A model generated the notes under the pieces. It had not been told where the DNA came from, did not search any database, and worked only from the letters and a program-made list of their open reading frames with translations. From contig NZ_FNJA01000005.1 of NCBI RefSeq assembly GCF_900104385.1, positions 124,001 through 188,000 on the forward strand: 64,000 nucleotides of DNA, read 5' to 3'. The DNA is from Rhodoferax sp. OV413. GTDB lineage: Bacteria > Pseudomonadota > Gammaproteobacteria > Burkholderiales > Burkholderiaceae_C. A program made the translations under genes and the position numbers. This document shows, piece after piece, positions 8,262 to 18,705 of the stretch; within the stretch, counting starts at the first letter, position 1; the number at the start of each line of letters is the position of its first letter.

Positions 8262-9023
8262 CTATTTCACAACATCCCACAGCAATTTGCATCCGGTCAG
8301 CAGCATGCCAAGGTAAAGCAAGCGGTAAAACAACACTGGGCTGATGCGCTTGGCGATGCGCACGCCTATCCACACACCCACCGGCGCTATGGGCAACAGC
8401 GCGATCGACGTGGCCAGGTTGCGCCAGTCCAGCAAGCCCAGCCAGGCGTACGGAATCCATTTCGACAGATTGATGCAGAAGAAGAACACCGCCATGGTGG
8501 CCGAGAACTTCAGCGGCGACAGGCGCAGCGGAATCGCGTAGGCATTGATCGGCGGACCGCCCGCATGGGCTATGAAGCTGGTGAAGCCCGAGGTGATGGT
8601 CAACAAGGCGCCAACCCAACGCGGCGGCGGTGGGCTGTCGGGCCGGGGCGGAAACAACAGGCGCTGGGCCAGAAACAGCAAGGTAAAGCCGCCGACCAGG
8701 CCCGCCACCAGCTTGGCATCCAGCAGCTTGAACAGCAGCGCCCCGAGCACCGTACCGAGCAGCCCGAACGGTATCAAAAAGCGCAGCAAAGGCGCGTCGA
8801 AGTTGCGCCGGAAAGCCGCCAGCCCCAGCACATCCATCAACAGAAGCACCGGCATCAGGATGGCGGCCGCCTGTGGCACGGTCACCACCAAGGCCATCAT
8901 CGGCACGGCCAGCGAACCAAAGCCGGCGCCGAAGCCGCTCTTGCTGATGCCCAGCAACAGCACGGCAGGAATGGAGATAGCATAGAAATGCCAGTCGGTG
9001 ATCAGGGGAAAGCTTGCAAGCAT
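8262..9023 (-). CDS. TSUP family (TauE/SafE) sulfite/organosulfonate-type permease
   Basis: This 253-residue membrane protein has about 8 predicted helices. The two TSUP half-signatures are present: AISIPAVLLLGISKSGFGAG near the N-terminus and SGFTSFIAHAGGPPINAYAI in the second half. Family members move sulfite, sulfoacetate or other small anions across the inner membrane. The start at 9023 gives MLASFPLITDW, which fits the first helix; an in-frame ATG 22 codons earlier at 9089 is possible but would overlap the start of the divergent DUF1841 gene. The cargo is unknown. Confidence 0.88.
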   Translation of the reverse strand: MLASFPLITDWHFYAISIPAVLLLGISKSGFGAGFGSLAVPMMALVVTVPQAAAILMPVLLLMDVLGLAAFRRNFDAPLLRFLIPFGLLGTVLGALLFKLLDAKLVAGLVGGFTLLFLAQRLLFPPRPDSPPPPRWVGALLTITSGFTSFIAHAGGPPINAYAIPLRLSPLKFSATMAVFFFCINLSKWIPYAWLGLLDWRNLATSIALLPIAPVGVWIGVRIAKRISPVLFYRLLYLGMLLTGCKLLWDVVK

Positions 9024-9081
9024 GGTCGGGGATTCTAGGAGCCACCCCAGGGCTGCGCTTTGCCCATGGTAGGCTTGCAGG

Positions 9082-9516
9082 ATGTTCAATCCGTCCCAAG
9101 CCGATGTCCGTCGATTCTTTTGCTCTGTTTACGCCAAGGCGCAGACAGGACAAGCGCTAGAAGCTATTGAAACCATAGCAAGCCAATGGATCGACGAGCA
9201 CCCGGAATACCATGCAGACTTCCGCGATGTGGATGCGGCACTGGCCCGCAATTTCGACGCCGAAGCCGGCAAGACCAACCCCTTCCTGCACCTGTCCATG
9301 CACCTGTCGATCAGCGAGCAATGCTCTATCGACCAGCCACGCGGCATCCGCCAGTCGGTCGAATTGCTGACGCGCCGCCGCGATTCCCTGCACGATGCCC
9401 ACCATGAGACCATGGACTGCCTGGGCCAGATGCTTTGGGAAAGCCAGCGCGCTGGGCGCCCGCCTGACGGTGCTGCCTATATAGATTGCGTGCAGCGCCG
9501 GGCCACGCAAGACTGA
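9082..9516 (+). CDS. DUF1841 family protein
   Basis: This 144-residue soluble protein matches the DUF1841 family seen mainly in beta- and gammaproteobacteria: MFNPSQADVRRFF at the start, DEHPEYHADF, then the invariant block NPFLHLSMHLSISEQCSIDQ and HDAHHETMDCLGQMLWESQR. Many His and Cys residues hint at metal binding, but no function is established for the family. Residues 24-33 (ALEAIETIAS) are encoded by a fragment of the dispersed repeat. A strong terminator follows at 9524. Confidence 0.9.
   Translation: MFNPSQADVRRFFCSVYAKAQTGQALEAIETIASQWIDEHPEYHADFRDVDAALARNFDAEAGKTNPFLHLSMHLSISEQCSIDQPRGIRQSVELLTRRRDSLHDAHHETMDCLGQMLWESQRAGRPPDGAAYIDCVQRRATQD
9151..9180 (+). repeat. Dispersed repeat fragment, copy I, inside the DUF1841 gene
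   Basis: CAAGCGCTAGAAGCTATTGA followed by AACCATAGCA matches the half-element seen between genes (compare ACAGCTATTGAAAGAGTAGC at 22546). It is in frame in a short, less conserved part of the protein. Confidence 0.45.
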
Positions 9517-9523
9517 CCCACCC

Positions 9524-9555
9524 AATAAAAAACCCGCCGAAGCGGGTTTTTTATT
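9524..9555. terminator. Bidirectional intrinsic terminator
   Basis: AATAAAAAACCCGC, a CGA loop, then AGCGGGTTTTTTATT form a perfect stem with an A tract on one side and a T tract on the other. It therefore works as a rho-independent terminator in both directions. It sits between the convergent DUF1841 and cytochrome c genes, 8 bases after the first and 18 bases after the second. Confidence 0.93.
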
Positions 9556-9572
9556 GAAAGGCTGAATCCGGC

Positions 9573-10238
9573 TTAGCGGAAGCGCGACTGCGGCACCACC
9601 TTGAGCTCGCCGTCCAGCGAGTTCACGTAGCCCGCCAACGCCTTGAGCTCGGCCGCAGAGAACTGCTTGGCCACGCCGCCCATGATGGCGTTGGAGCGGC
9701 CTACCAGCGCGTTGTTCTCTACCTTGTAGGACTTCAAAGCCACGAACAGGTAGTCGGCATGCTGGCCGGCGATCTTGGGGTAGCTGGGGTCGATGGGCTT
9801 GGAGAAGTTGTCGCCATGGCAGGACACGCATGCGCCCTTGGTCAGCAAAGCCGCCACCTGGGCACTCGGTTCCACCGTGGATTTGGCCGGCGGTGCAGCA
9901 CCTTCGACCACGCCGTTGGCGCTGTAGAAAGCAGCCACATCGGCCATGTCCTGGTCGCTCAGCGAATCGGCAATACCGCGCATGGTGGGGTGCTTGCGCT
10001 CGCCCTTCTTGTAGGCATTGAGTGCGGCAACGATGTACTTCGCGCCCTGGCCGGAAATCTTGGGCACCTTGTGCACCTCCGGAAAACTGGCCTGGTAGCC
10101 CACGATACCGTGGCAACCAATGCACATATCCACCTTGGCATGGCCTGCTTTGGGGTCTCCGACGATCTCCTGGGCAAAGGATGCAGCGCCCATGGAAGCG
10201 ACTGCCAATGCAAATACCGTGGTGAAATACTTATTCAT
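9573..10238 (-). CDS. Periplasmic dihaem cytochrome c (cytochrome c4-like)
   Basis: This 221-residue exported protein has a signal peptide (MNKYFTTVFALAVASMGAAS) and two class I haem-binding sites, CIGCHG near residue 40 and CVSCHG near residue 140, each in a c-type domain with a conserved downstream Met region (HPTMRGIA and SNAIMGGVA). The two-domain arrangement resembles cytochrome c4, which passes electrons to terminal oxidases. The start at 10238 was chosen over one 23 codons upstream because the signal peptide begins there. Confidence 0.92.
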   Translation of the reverse strand: MNKYFTTVFALAVASMGAASFAQEIVGDPKAGHAKVDMCIGCHGIVGYQASFPEVHKVPKISGQGAKYIVAALNAYKKGERKHPTMRGIADSLSDQDMADVAAFYSANGVVEGAAPPAKSTVEPSAQVAALLTKGACVSCHGDNFSKPIDPSYPKIAGQHADYLFVALKSYKVENNALVGRSNAIMGGVAKQFSAAELKALAGYVNSLDGELKVVPQSRFR

Positions 10239-10339
10239 TTTTGCGCGCACAATCTGGTGAAAAATCGAGCCTGTAATCAACCTTCGATTATATCCGGCGC
10301 GCTTCATATTTCTTCACTTCTTCCGGCTAGCTCCATCCC

Positions 10340-11182
<843 letters not shown>

Positions 11183-11211
11183 CCCTAGCTCAACCCAAGC
11201 CGGAGACTCGC

Positions 11212-11814
11212 ATGGCCCGCTTCATAGATGCTGTGACCCTGACCGGACGCAACCATGTGCTGCTGGAACCCTTGCGGCAAGAACACACAGACGAGCTGCT
11301 GGCCGCAGCAGCCGATGGCGAACTCTGGAAGCTCTGGTACACCAGCGTAGCCAGCGCCGATGCCGCGCTCAGCTATATCGACAAAGCGCTTGAGATGCGC
11401 GACAACCAGGGCGCCATGCCGTTTGTGGTGCGGCGTAAGTCCGACGGCAAAATCGTGGGCACGACCCGCTACTTCCATGTCGATGCCACCAACCGCCGCC
11501 TGGAGATTGGCCACACCTGGTACAGCAAAAGCGCCCAGCGCACCGGCATCAACACCGAAACCAAGCTATTGCTGCTCAAGCATGCGTTCGAAACCCTGAA
11601 CTGCATAGCGGTCGAGTTCCGTACCCACTGGTTCAACTTCGAAAGCCGCGCTGCCATTGCCCGGATCGGCGCCAAGCAGGACGGCGTGCTGCGCAACCAC
11701 CAGCTCGCCCCCAACGGTACCTTGCGCGACACCGTGGTGTTCAGCATCGTTACCAGCGAATGGCCGACGGTGAAGGCGCATCTGCGCTGGCTGCTGAATA
11801 AGCCGCGCGATTGA
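11212..11814 (+). CDS. GNAT family N-acetyltransferase (RimJ/RimL type)
   Basis: This 200-residue protein has the GNAT fold of the RimJ/RimL-like group: KIVGTTRYFHVDATNRRLEI in the strand before the acetyl-CoA site, GHTWYSKSAQRTGINTETK in place of the usual pyrophosphate loop, and a final ERIGA-like segment (AAIARIGAKQDGVLRNHQ). Starting at the ATG at 11212 fits a GGAG six bases upstream; a TTG at 11179 is possible. It lies between the moxR and VWA genes, 10 bases before the latter, so it is probably co-expressed with them. The substrate is unknown. Confidence 0.88.
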   Translation: MARFIDAVTLTGRNHVLLEPLRQEHTDELLAAAADGELWKLWYTSVASADAALSYIDKALEMRDNQGAMPFVVRRKSDGKIVGTTRYFHVDATNRRLEIGHTWYSKSAQRTGINTETKLLLLKHAFETLNCIAVEFRTHWFNFESRAAIARIGAKQDGVLRNHQLAPNGTLRDTVVFSIVTSEWPTVKAHLRWLLNKPRD

Positions 11815-11824
11815 GCCCGCCACC

Positions 11825-13015
11825 ATGCTGATCGACTTCTTCTACACGCTGCGCTCCGCCAAGCTGCCGGTTTCGGTGAAGGAATACCTGAGCCTGCTGC
11901 AAGCCCTGCAGGCCGGCGTAGTAGGCCCGAACAGCGAAGACAGCTACAAGATAGACGACTTTTACTATCTGAGCCGCTGCACTTTGGTGAAGGACGAAAA
12001 GCACTACGACAAGTTCGACCAGGCCTTTGCCACCTACTTCAAGGGGGTGGAGACGGTGGCCGACTTCACCCAGGATGTGCCGCTCGAATGGCTGCGCAAA
12101 AATTTGGAGCTCGAGCTCAGCCCCGAAGAAAAAGCCAAGATCGAGAAGATGGGCTGGGACGAGCTGATGGAAACGCTCAAAAAGCGCTTCGAAGAGCAAA
12201 AAGAACGCCACGAAGGCGGCAGCAAATGGATAGGCACCGGCGGCACCAGCCCGTTTGGCGCCAACGGCTACAACCCGCAGGGCATACGTATAGGCCAGGA
12301 AAAAAGCCGCAACAAAAGCGCGGTCAAGGTCTGGGACCAGCGCGCCTTCAAGGACTATGACGACCAGCAGGAGCTGGGCACGCGCAATATCAAGGTAGCG
12401 CTGCGCCGGCTGCGCAAATTTGCTCGCGAAGGCCATGCCGACGAGCTGGACCTGCCCGACACCATACGCTCTACCGCTGCCAACGCCGGCTATCTGGACA
12501 TCAAAATGGTGCCGGAACGTCATAACAACGTCAAAGTGCTATTGCTGATGGATGTCGGCGGCAGCATGGACGAACACGTGCAGCGGGTCGAAGAGCTGTT
12601 CAGCGCCAGCAAAAGCGAGTTCAAGCACCTGGAGTTCTATTACTTCCACAACTGCGTGTACGACTTCATGTGGAAGCACAGCCGCCGCCGCTACAGCGAG
12701 AAATTCGCCACCTGGGACATCCTGCGCAAGTACAACAAGGACTACAAGCTGATCTTCATCGGCGATGCCACCATGAGCCCCTACGAGATCCTGCAAGCCG
12801 GTGGCAGCGTGGAATACAACAACGAAGAGCCCGGCGCCGCCTGGCTGCAGCGCCTGACCCAGGCCTTCCCCAAGTTCGCCTGGATCAACCCCGAGCCCCA
12901 AGGCCTGTGGCAGTACCGCCAAAGCATTGGCGTGATCCAGCAGCTCATGTCCCAGCGCATGTTCCCCCTGACCCTCAAGGGCCTGGAAGACACCATGCGG
13001 CTGTTGTCCAAGTAG
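11825..13015 (+). CDS. VWA-domain protein, CoxE-like, partner of MoxR
   Basis: This 396-residue cytoplasmic protein has an N-terminal helical region (MLIDFFYTLRSAKLPVSVKE), a charged middle part, and a von Willebrand A domain from about residue 230. The metal-ion adhesion site is seen in LLLMDVGGSMDEHVQRVEEL (DxGxS) and FIGDATMSPYE. It is the standard second component of MoxR systems. The GNAT gene precedes it by 10 bases and the tamA gene follows after 3 bases, so this could be one long transcription unit. Confidence 0.9.
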   Translation: MLIDFFYTLRSAKLPVSVKEYLSLLQALQAGVVGPNSEDSYKIDDFYYLSRCTLVKDEKHYDKFDQAFATYFKGVETVADFTQDVPLEWLRKNLELELSPEEKAKIEKMGWDELMETLKKRFEEQKERHEGGSKWIGTGGTSPFGANGYNPQGIRIGQEKSRNKSAVKVWDQRAFKDYDDQQELGTRNIKVALRRLRKFAREGHADELDLPDTIRSTAANAGYLDIKMVPERHNNVKVLLLMDVGGSMDEHVQRVEELFSASKSEFKHLEFYYFHNCVYDFMWKHSRRRYSEKFATWDILRKYNKDYKLIFIGDATMSPYEILQAGGSVEYNNEEPGAAWLQRLTQAFPKFAWINPEPQGLWQYRQSIGVIQQLMSQRMFPLTLKGLEDTMRLLSK

Positions 13016-13018
13016 CCG

Positions 13019-14869
13019 ATGCAGCGATTCTGGTTGCGGGTGTTGCTGTGTGCGGGTGTGCTGCTACTGGGATGCTCAGGGGCACTGCAGGGGCAGCCCT
13101 TGCCGGAGCCGGCCGCCGCCAGTACGCCAACGCTTCCATTCGCCTTCGACCTGCGGGTGGAAGCCCCCGACAAAATACGCGAACTGCTGACAAAACACCT
13201 GGAACTGCAGCGTTACCGCAGCCTGACCGATCTGGACAGCATAGAACTGGCACGCCTGCTGCAAGCCGCCGAACGCAACGCCCACGACCTGCTGGCGACG
13301 CAAGGCTATTTCTCGTCCACCGTCACCATCACCACGTTGGACACCCCGCAAAGCGCCAGCGCACCCCGCGAAGTGCTGCTGACGGTACAGCTGGGCGAAC
13401 CCGCCCGCATTGGTCAGGTAGAAATCGCTTTTACCGGCCCCATTGCCGAAGACCCTGATGCGCAAGAGCTGCGCGACAGCATACGCAGCGGCTGGCTGCT
13501 GCGCGCCGGTGAGCGGTTCACCCAAGAGGCCTGGGACGACGCCAAAACCCAGGCCCTGCGCAGCCTGACCATCCAGCGCTTCCCCACCAGCGAAATCGCC
13601 AACAGCCTGGCCGATATCGACCCCGACACCCACACCGTGCGCCTGGATTTGACGCTGGCCTCAGGCCCGGCCTTCCGGTTTGGTACGCTGGACCCGCGCG
13701 GCACGCAACGCTACAGCCCGGAGCTGGTGCGTCGCCTGGCCCAGTTGCCCACCGGGTCCGACTACAGCCAGGCCCAGCTGCTGCAGACCCAGCAGCGCCT
13801 GGCCGATAGCGGGTATTTCGACTCGGTTTTCCTGACTCTGGACACCAATGGCGACCCGCGCACCGCCACCGTGGTGGCCCAGCTGCGCGAGGCCAAGCTG
13901 CAAAAACTGGTGCTTGGCGTGGGCTTCAGTACCGACAGCGGACCGCGCGTGTCTGCCGAGCACACCCACCGCCAGCTGCCCTGGATAGGCTGGCGGGCGG
14001 TTTCCAAGCTCACCCTCGACCGCAACACCCAGACCCTGGGCAGCGAGCTCACCGCCCCGCCCGATACCCACAACTGGCGCTGGGCGACCTCGGCCCAGCT
14101 GCAGCACCAGGACTTGAGCGGCACCGTCACCAACAGCCAACGCCTGCGGGCCGGCCGCAGCCAGGAGAACGAGCGCATCGACCGCAACATCTACCTGCAA
14201 TACGACCACGCGATCGAAACCGCGGGCACCGGGCCAGCGGTGTCGTCCAGCGCCATCAGCGCCAACTACGCCTGGACGCGGCGCGACTTTGACGACATCC
14301 GCACCCCCACCCAGGGCTATGGCGTGGCGGTGGAACTGGGCGGCGGCTTCACGCTGGGCAGCGACCGCCAGCCGTATACACGGGTGCTGACCCGCTGGTT
14401 GGGCTATGTACCACTGGGGCAACTGCTCCCTGGCAACACTTCCACAGTACGCGCTGGCCGCCTGGCGCTGCGGGCCGAAGCCGGTGCCGTCATCGCCAAG
14501 GCCGACGCCAATATCCCCAGCACCCAGCAGTTTCTGACCGGCGGCGACACCACCGTGCGTGGCTACGGCTACCAGGACATCGGCGTGCCCAGCACCAGCG
14601 GCAGCATCACTGCCGGCCGCTATCTGGGCTCGGGCAGCATCGAATGGCAGCGGCCCATCATCGTCAACGGCCGCGCCAGCGAATGGGAGAGCGCGGTGTT
14701 TGCCGACGCCGGCGCGGTAGCCGACACCGTAGGCGCCATGCACGCCAAGGTCGGTGTGGGCGCCGGCGTGCGCTGGCGCAGCCCCGTCGGCCCGGTGCAG
14801 ATGGACCTGGCCTATGGCCTGGCCACGCACAAAGTACGCCTGCATCTGAGTGTGGGGTTCAGCTTTTGA
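13019..14869 (+). CDS. tamA: Outer-membrane translocation and assembly module protein TamA (Omp85 family)
   Basis: This 616-residue protein has POTRA domains in the first half (about residues 40-290) and an Omp85 beta-barrel (surface antigen domain) in the second, with the typical VRGYGYQDIG motif and a C-terminal aromatic residue (LHLSVGFSF). TamA sits in the outer membrane and with TamB helps insert outer-membrane proteins or move phospholipids. The N-terminus, LLLCAGVLLLGCSGALQGQ in outline, ends in a possible lipobox (LLGC), which is unusual for this family. Its TGA overlaps the TTG start of tamB. Confidence 0.93.
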   Translation: MQRFWLRVLLCAGVLLLGCSGALQGQPLPEPAAASTPTLPFAFDLRVEAPDKIRELLTKHLELQRYRSLTDLDSIELARLLQAAERNAHDLLATQGYFSSTVTITTLDTPQSASAPREVLLTVQLGEPARIGQVEIAFTGPIAEDPDAQELRDSIRSGWLLRAGERFTQEAWDDAKTQALRSLTIQRFPTSEIANSLADIDPDTHTVRLDLTLASGPAFRFGTLDPRGTQRYSPELVRRLAQLPTGSDYSQAQLLQTQQRLADSGYFDSVFLTLDTNGDPRTATVVAQLREAKLQKLVLGVGFSTDSGPRVSAEHTHRQLPWIGWRAVSKLTLDRNTQTLGSELTAPPDTHNWRWATSAQLQHQDLSGTVTNSQRLRAGRSQENERIDRNIYLQYDHAIETAGTGPAVSSSAISANYAWTRRDFDDIRTPTQGYGVAVELGGGFTLGSDRQPYTRVLTRWLGYVPLGQLLPGNTSTVRAGRLALRAEAGAVIAKADANIPSTQQFLTGGDTTVRGYGYQDIGVPSTSGSITAGRYLGSGSIEWQRPIIVNGRASEWESAVFADAGAVADTVGAMHAKVGVGAGVRWRSPVGPVQMDLAYGLATHKVRLHLSVGFSF

Positions 14870-17800
14870 GTACGGTACGCAGGTCTTTTCGGAAATGGCT
14901 GCTGTGGCTGCTGGGAGCGCCCATCCTGCTGCTGGCGGCCCTGGTCGTAGGGCTGGTGATCTGGCTGGGCACCGACACCTCGCTGGCCACCGCGCTGAAC
15001 CGTGCCGCCGGCTACCTGCCAGCGGGCCACAGCCTGGAGGCGCGCGATGTAACCGGCTCGGTACGCCGAGGCGGCCACATTGGCAGCCTGTTGTACCAAA
15101 GCCCCAGCCTGAGGGCCGAAGCCCAGGACGTGGCGGTGGACTGGCAGCTCGACCGCCTGGTGCGGCGCGAGCTACAGCTGGGCAAGCTGCGCATCGCCCG
15201 GCTCGACATCGAAGCCACCCCGTCCAACGAACCCAGCAGCCCGCTCGCCGACATCGTGCTGCCCCTGACCGTGGACCTTCCCTTCGAGGTAGCCGAGCTG
15301 CACTGGAAAGGCCCACCAGCCCTGGAAGCCCAACAACTGAACGGCCGCTACCGCTTTGAGGGCAGCCAGCACCAACTCGACATCACTAACGTGCGCATCG
15401 CCTCGGGCCAATACACCGCCCAAGCCAGCTTGCAGGCACGCAGCCCCATGGCATTGCAGGCCAGCGTACAAGGCACGGTGGACACCCAAGTCCCGGGCGG
15501 CGGCAAGCCATTGCGCGTTACCGCCCAAGCCTCGGCCAGTGGCCCGCTGGCAGGGCAAGAGGCCTTGCTGCAGATCCAGGCCCAGCTGGTACCCGGCAAC
15601 GCCAGCGCATTGCAAGCCACTCTCAACGCGCAAATCCAGCCCTGGGCCGCGCAGCCGGTACACCAGGCCGATGCCAGCTTCCAGCAGCTGAACCTGGCCG
15701 ACCTTTGGCCCGAAGCCCCGCAAACCCTGCTCCAGGGCAATGCCCAGGTCCGGCCCGGCAGCGCCGCCGCGACCTGGCGCGCCCAGGCCCGCGTGGACAA
15801 CCGCCTGAGCGGCCCCTGGGACAAAAACCGGCTACCGCTGGACCACGCAGAAACCACACTGCAGTTCCAGCAAGGCGCATGGATCGTCGAGTCGCTCAAT
15901 GCCCAGCTGGGCAAGGGCGAAGTGCAGCTCAGTGGCCAGTGGAATGGCGCGGGCTCCACCGACTGGACCGCCCAGGCCCAGCTGCGCCGCATCAACCCCG
16001 CGGCCATCCACACCCGCATGGACCCGGCCTTGCTGGACGGCAAGCTCACCGCCAGCAGCACAGGCCAAGCGATCCGCTTCGACGCTGCACTGCAACCCGC
16101 AAGTAGCACCGCAATCAACCCTGCGCTGCGGGGCCTGCGCGTACGCAGCGTCCAGACCACTGGCCGCTGGGCCGCCGGTACGCTCAGCCTGTCGGCCCTG
16201 AAGCTGCAAACCGACGATGCGCTGCTGCAAGGCCAGCTGGATGTGGCAATCGCCACCCGCGCGGCCAAGGGTCAGCTGCACCTGACGTTGCCCGGCGCCC
16301 AGGCCGATGTGCAAGGCCAGCTCAGCGCCGCGCAGGGTGCGGGCGATTTCGCGGTGCAGGTCAAGGATGCCAACCTGGCCACGCGCTGGTTGGCCCGCCT
16401 GCCCGGCGCGGCCGCCAGCCTGCAAACCACGGCCTTCAAAGGCCAGGCCGCATTCACCGGCCGCTGGACCGGTGGCTGGGCCAACGCCCTGGCGGCCAAG
16501 CCCAGCGGTACGCCGTTCCACCTGCAGGCCCAGCTGGCGGTACCCACGCTGGAGATCCGCGCGCCAGCCGACACCGGCACGCCCATCAACCTGCGCCAGC
16601 TGACGCTTGATGCATCCGGCAGCCTGAACACGCTGGACCTGGCCTTGCAGGGCGAGGCCGCCACCGGCACCCAGCGCCTGAGCCTGAACAGCCGCGCCAG
16701 CGCCGGACTGCTGGCCCCCAACCAATGGCAGGCCCGCATCGCCAGCCTGGCACTACAGCTGCAGGACAGCAGCCGCCCCGGCCCCTGGAAGCTGCAGCTG
16801 GACCAGGCTCTCGCCCTGAAGTTCGCCACCCCGGCCAGCGGCAGCAGCTTTGACGCTGCTGCCGGCAGCGCCAGCCTCACCGGGCCTGCGCCCGGCAGCG
16901 CCAAGATCAGCTGGCAGCCCGTGGCCTGGGCGCAGAACGGCGGCCGCCTGCGCAGTGCCGGCACGCTGCAAGACATCCCCATGGGCTGGCTGGAGATCCT
17001 GGCCGCCGGCAATGGCCAACTGGCGCAAATCGGCCTGCAAGGCAATCTGGTGCTGGACGGCGATTGGGACATCCAGGCCGCGCAGACCCTGCAGCTCAGC
17101 GCCAATCTGCGCCGCCGCAGTGGCGACCTGCTGCTGCAAACCGGCGACGATGCAATCAAAAGCGCACCCAGCACCATCAGCGCCGGCATCCGCACCGCCA
17201 GCATCGGCCTGCGCACCAATGGCGACACGCTCAGCGCCAGCCTGCGCTGGGACAGCGAACGCGCCGGCCAGATAGAGGCCGACCTGGCCACCCAGATCCG
17301 CCAGGCCGACGGCAGCTGGACCTGGCCCGCCGACGCCCCACTGAGCGGCAATGTGCACGCCGCCCTGCCCCGCGTCGGCATCTGGTCGGTGCTGGCACCG
17401 CCGGGTTGGCGCATGCGCGGCACCCTGGCCGCCGATGCCAAGCTGGGCGGCACCCGGCTGGCGCCGCAGTGGACCGGCACGCTGCAGGCCGACGACCTGG
17501 CGCTGCGCTCGGTGGTCGAAGGCATAGAGTTGCGCGACGGCCGGCTGCGCGCCAGCCTCGAAGGCCAGCGCCTGAACATCAGCGAATTCAGCCTGCGCGG
17601 CGCACCTACCGCCGCCGCCACCGGCAACGCCTCCCGTACCGCGCCGCCGGCCAATGACGGCGGCAGCCTCACGGCCACCGGATCGGCCAGCTGGAGCGGC
17701 AGCGCCCCGGCCGGTATCCAGATGGACCTGCAGGCCCAGGCCACGGCCCTGCGCATCTCGACCCGGGCCGACCGCCGCCTTACGGTATCCGGCACGCTGC

Positions 17801-18699
17801 AAGCCAAGCTCGCCCAGGGCAAGCTGGCATTGCAAGGCGCACTCAAGGCCGACCAGGCCTTGTTCATCCTGCCCGATGAAACCGCGCCCAGCCTGGGTGG
17901 CGACGTGGTGGTGCGTTCGCGCAGCACTGCGGTAGTGACACCCAGCCCGGCTACGCCAGCGCCCAGCGCTTCAAAAAACACGCCCGAGATCAACCTGGAA
18001 CTCGACCTGGGCAGCGACTTCCACCTGGTGGGCCGCGGCCTGGACACCCGCCTGGCCGGCAAGCTGAATCTGCGCGCCGGCCCCACCCTGGCCGGCCCTC
18101 GCGTCACCGGCGAGCTGCGCACCGTGCGCGGCAGCTACCGCGCCTACAGCCAGCAGCTGGACATCGACGAAGGCATCCTGCGCTTCACCGGCCCCTACGA
18201 CAACCCCTCGCTCGACGTGCTGGCAATCCGCCCGAACCTGAGCGTGCGCGTGGGCGTGCAAATCACCGGCACCGCGCTGGCACCGCGGGTGCGGCTGTAT
18301 TCCGATTCCGACCTGTCCGATGCCGAGAAGCTCGCCTGGTTGGTGCTAGGCCGCAGTGCCGCCAATGGCGGCGCCGAAGGCGCGGTACTGCAGCAGGCCG
18401 CGCTGGCCTTGCTGGGCGGCAACGGCAAGGGTATCTCCGGCGGGCTGGCATCGGCCCTGGGCCTGGACGAGCTGTCGTTCAGCGGCAGCGGCACCAAAAC
18501 CGATGGCACGACCAGCGCGGCCGCCGTCACCTTTGGCAAGCGCCTGTCACGCGACTTTTATGTGGCCTACGAGCACAGCCTGGCCGGCACCCTGGGCACG
18601 CTGTACATCTTCTACGACCTGAGCAAGCGCTTCACCCTGCGCGCCCAGACCGGCGAACAAAGCGCGATCGACCTGATCTTCACGCTGACCTACGACTGA
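14866..18699 (+). CDS. tamB: Translocation and assembly module protein TamB (AsmA-like bridge protein)
   Basis: This protein of about 1277 residues has one N-terminal membrane helix (KWLLWLLGAPILLLAALVVG) followed by a very long, repetitive beta-taco region rich in Leu, Ala, Gln and Thr, and the C-terminal DUF490/TamB domain with LRFTGPYDNPSLDVLAIRPN and the terminal FTLTYD. It spans the periplasm and pairs with TamA. The start is inferred: TTG at 14866 overlaps the tamA stop (TTGA), giving a short cytoplasmic tail STVRRSFR before the helix. No ATG fits; the frame is open upstream through tamA only as a shadow. Confidence 0.92.
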   Translation: MSTVRRSFRKWLLWLLGAPILLLAALVVGLVIWLGTDTSLATALNRAAGYLPAGHSLEARDVTGSVRRGGHIGSLLYQSPSLRAEAQDVAVDWQLDRLVRRELQLGKLRIARLDIEATPSNEPSSPLADIVLPLTVDLPFEVAELHWKGPPALEAQQLNGRYRFEGSQHQLDITNVRIASGQYTAQASLQARSPMALQASVQGTVDTQVPGGGKPLRVTAQASASGPLAGQEALLQIQAQLVPGNASALQATLNAQIQPWAAQPVHQADASFQQLNLADLWPEAPQTLLQGNAQVRPGSAAATWRAQARVDNRLSGPWDKNRLPLDHAETTLQFQQGAWIVESLNAQLGKGEVQLSGQWNGAGSTDWTAQAQLRRINPAAIHTRMDPALLDGKLTASSTGQAIRFDAALQPASSTAINPALRGLRVRSVQTTGRWAAGTLSLSALKLQTDDALLQGQLDVAIATRAAKGQLHLTLPGAQADVQGQLSAAQGAGDFAVQVKDANLATRWLARLPGAAASLQTTAFKGQAAFTGRWTGGWANALAAKPSGTPFHLQAQLAVPTLEIRAPADTGTPINLRQLTLDASGSLNTLDLALQGEAATGTQRLSLNSRASAGLLAPNQWQARIASLALQLQDSSRPGPWKLQLDQALALKFATPASGSSFDAAAGSASLTGPAPGSAKISWQPVAWAQNGGRLRSAGTLQDIPMGWLEILAAGNGQLAQIGLQGNLVLDGDWDIQAAQTLQLSANLRRRSGDLLLQTGDDAIKSAPSTISAGIRTASIGLRTNGDTLSASLRWDSERAGQIEADLATQIRQADGSWTWPADAPLSGNVHAALPRVGIWSVLAPPGWRMRGTLAADAKLGGTRLAPQWTGTLQADDLALRSVVEGIELRDGRLRASLEGQRLNISEFSLRGAPTAAATGNASRTAPPANDGGSLTATGSASWSGSAPAGIQMDLQAQATALRISTRADRRLTVSGTLQAKLAQGKLALQGALKADQALFILPDETAPSLGGDVVVRSRSTAVVTPSPATPAPSASKNTPEINLELDLGSDFHLVGRGLDTRLAGKLNLRAGPTLAGPRVTGELRTVRGSYRAYSQQLDIDEGILRFTGPYDNPSLDVLAIRPNLSVRVGVQITGTALAPRVRLYSDSDLSDAEKLAWLVLGRSAANGGAEGAVLQQAALALLGGNGKGISGGLASALGLDELSFSGSGTKTDGTTSAAAVTFGKRLSRDFYVAYEHSLAGTLGTLYIFYDLSKRFTLRAQTGEQSAIDLIFTLTYD

Positions 18700-18705
18700 C
18701 GATTG

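Noticed and set aside
13661-18122. Long minus-strand frames across tamA and tamB (551 and 616 codons)
   Set aside because: They are shadow frames produced by high GC at third positions. TamA/TamB signatures are on the plus strand and no ribosome sites fit the minus frames.
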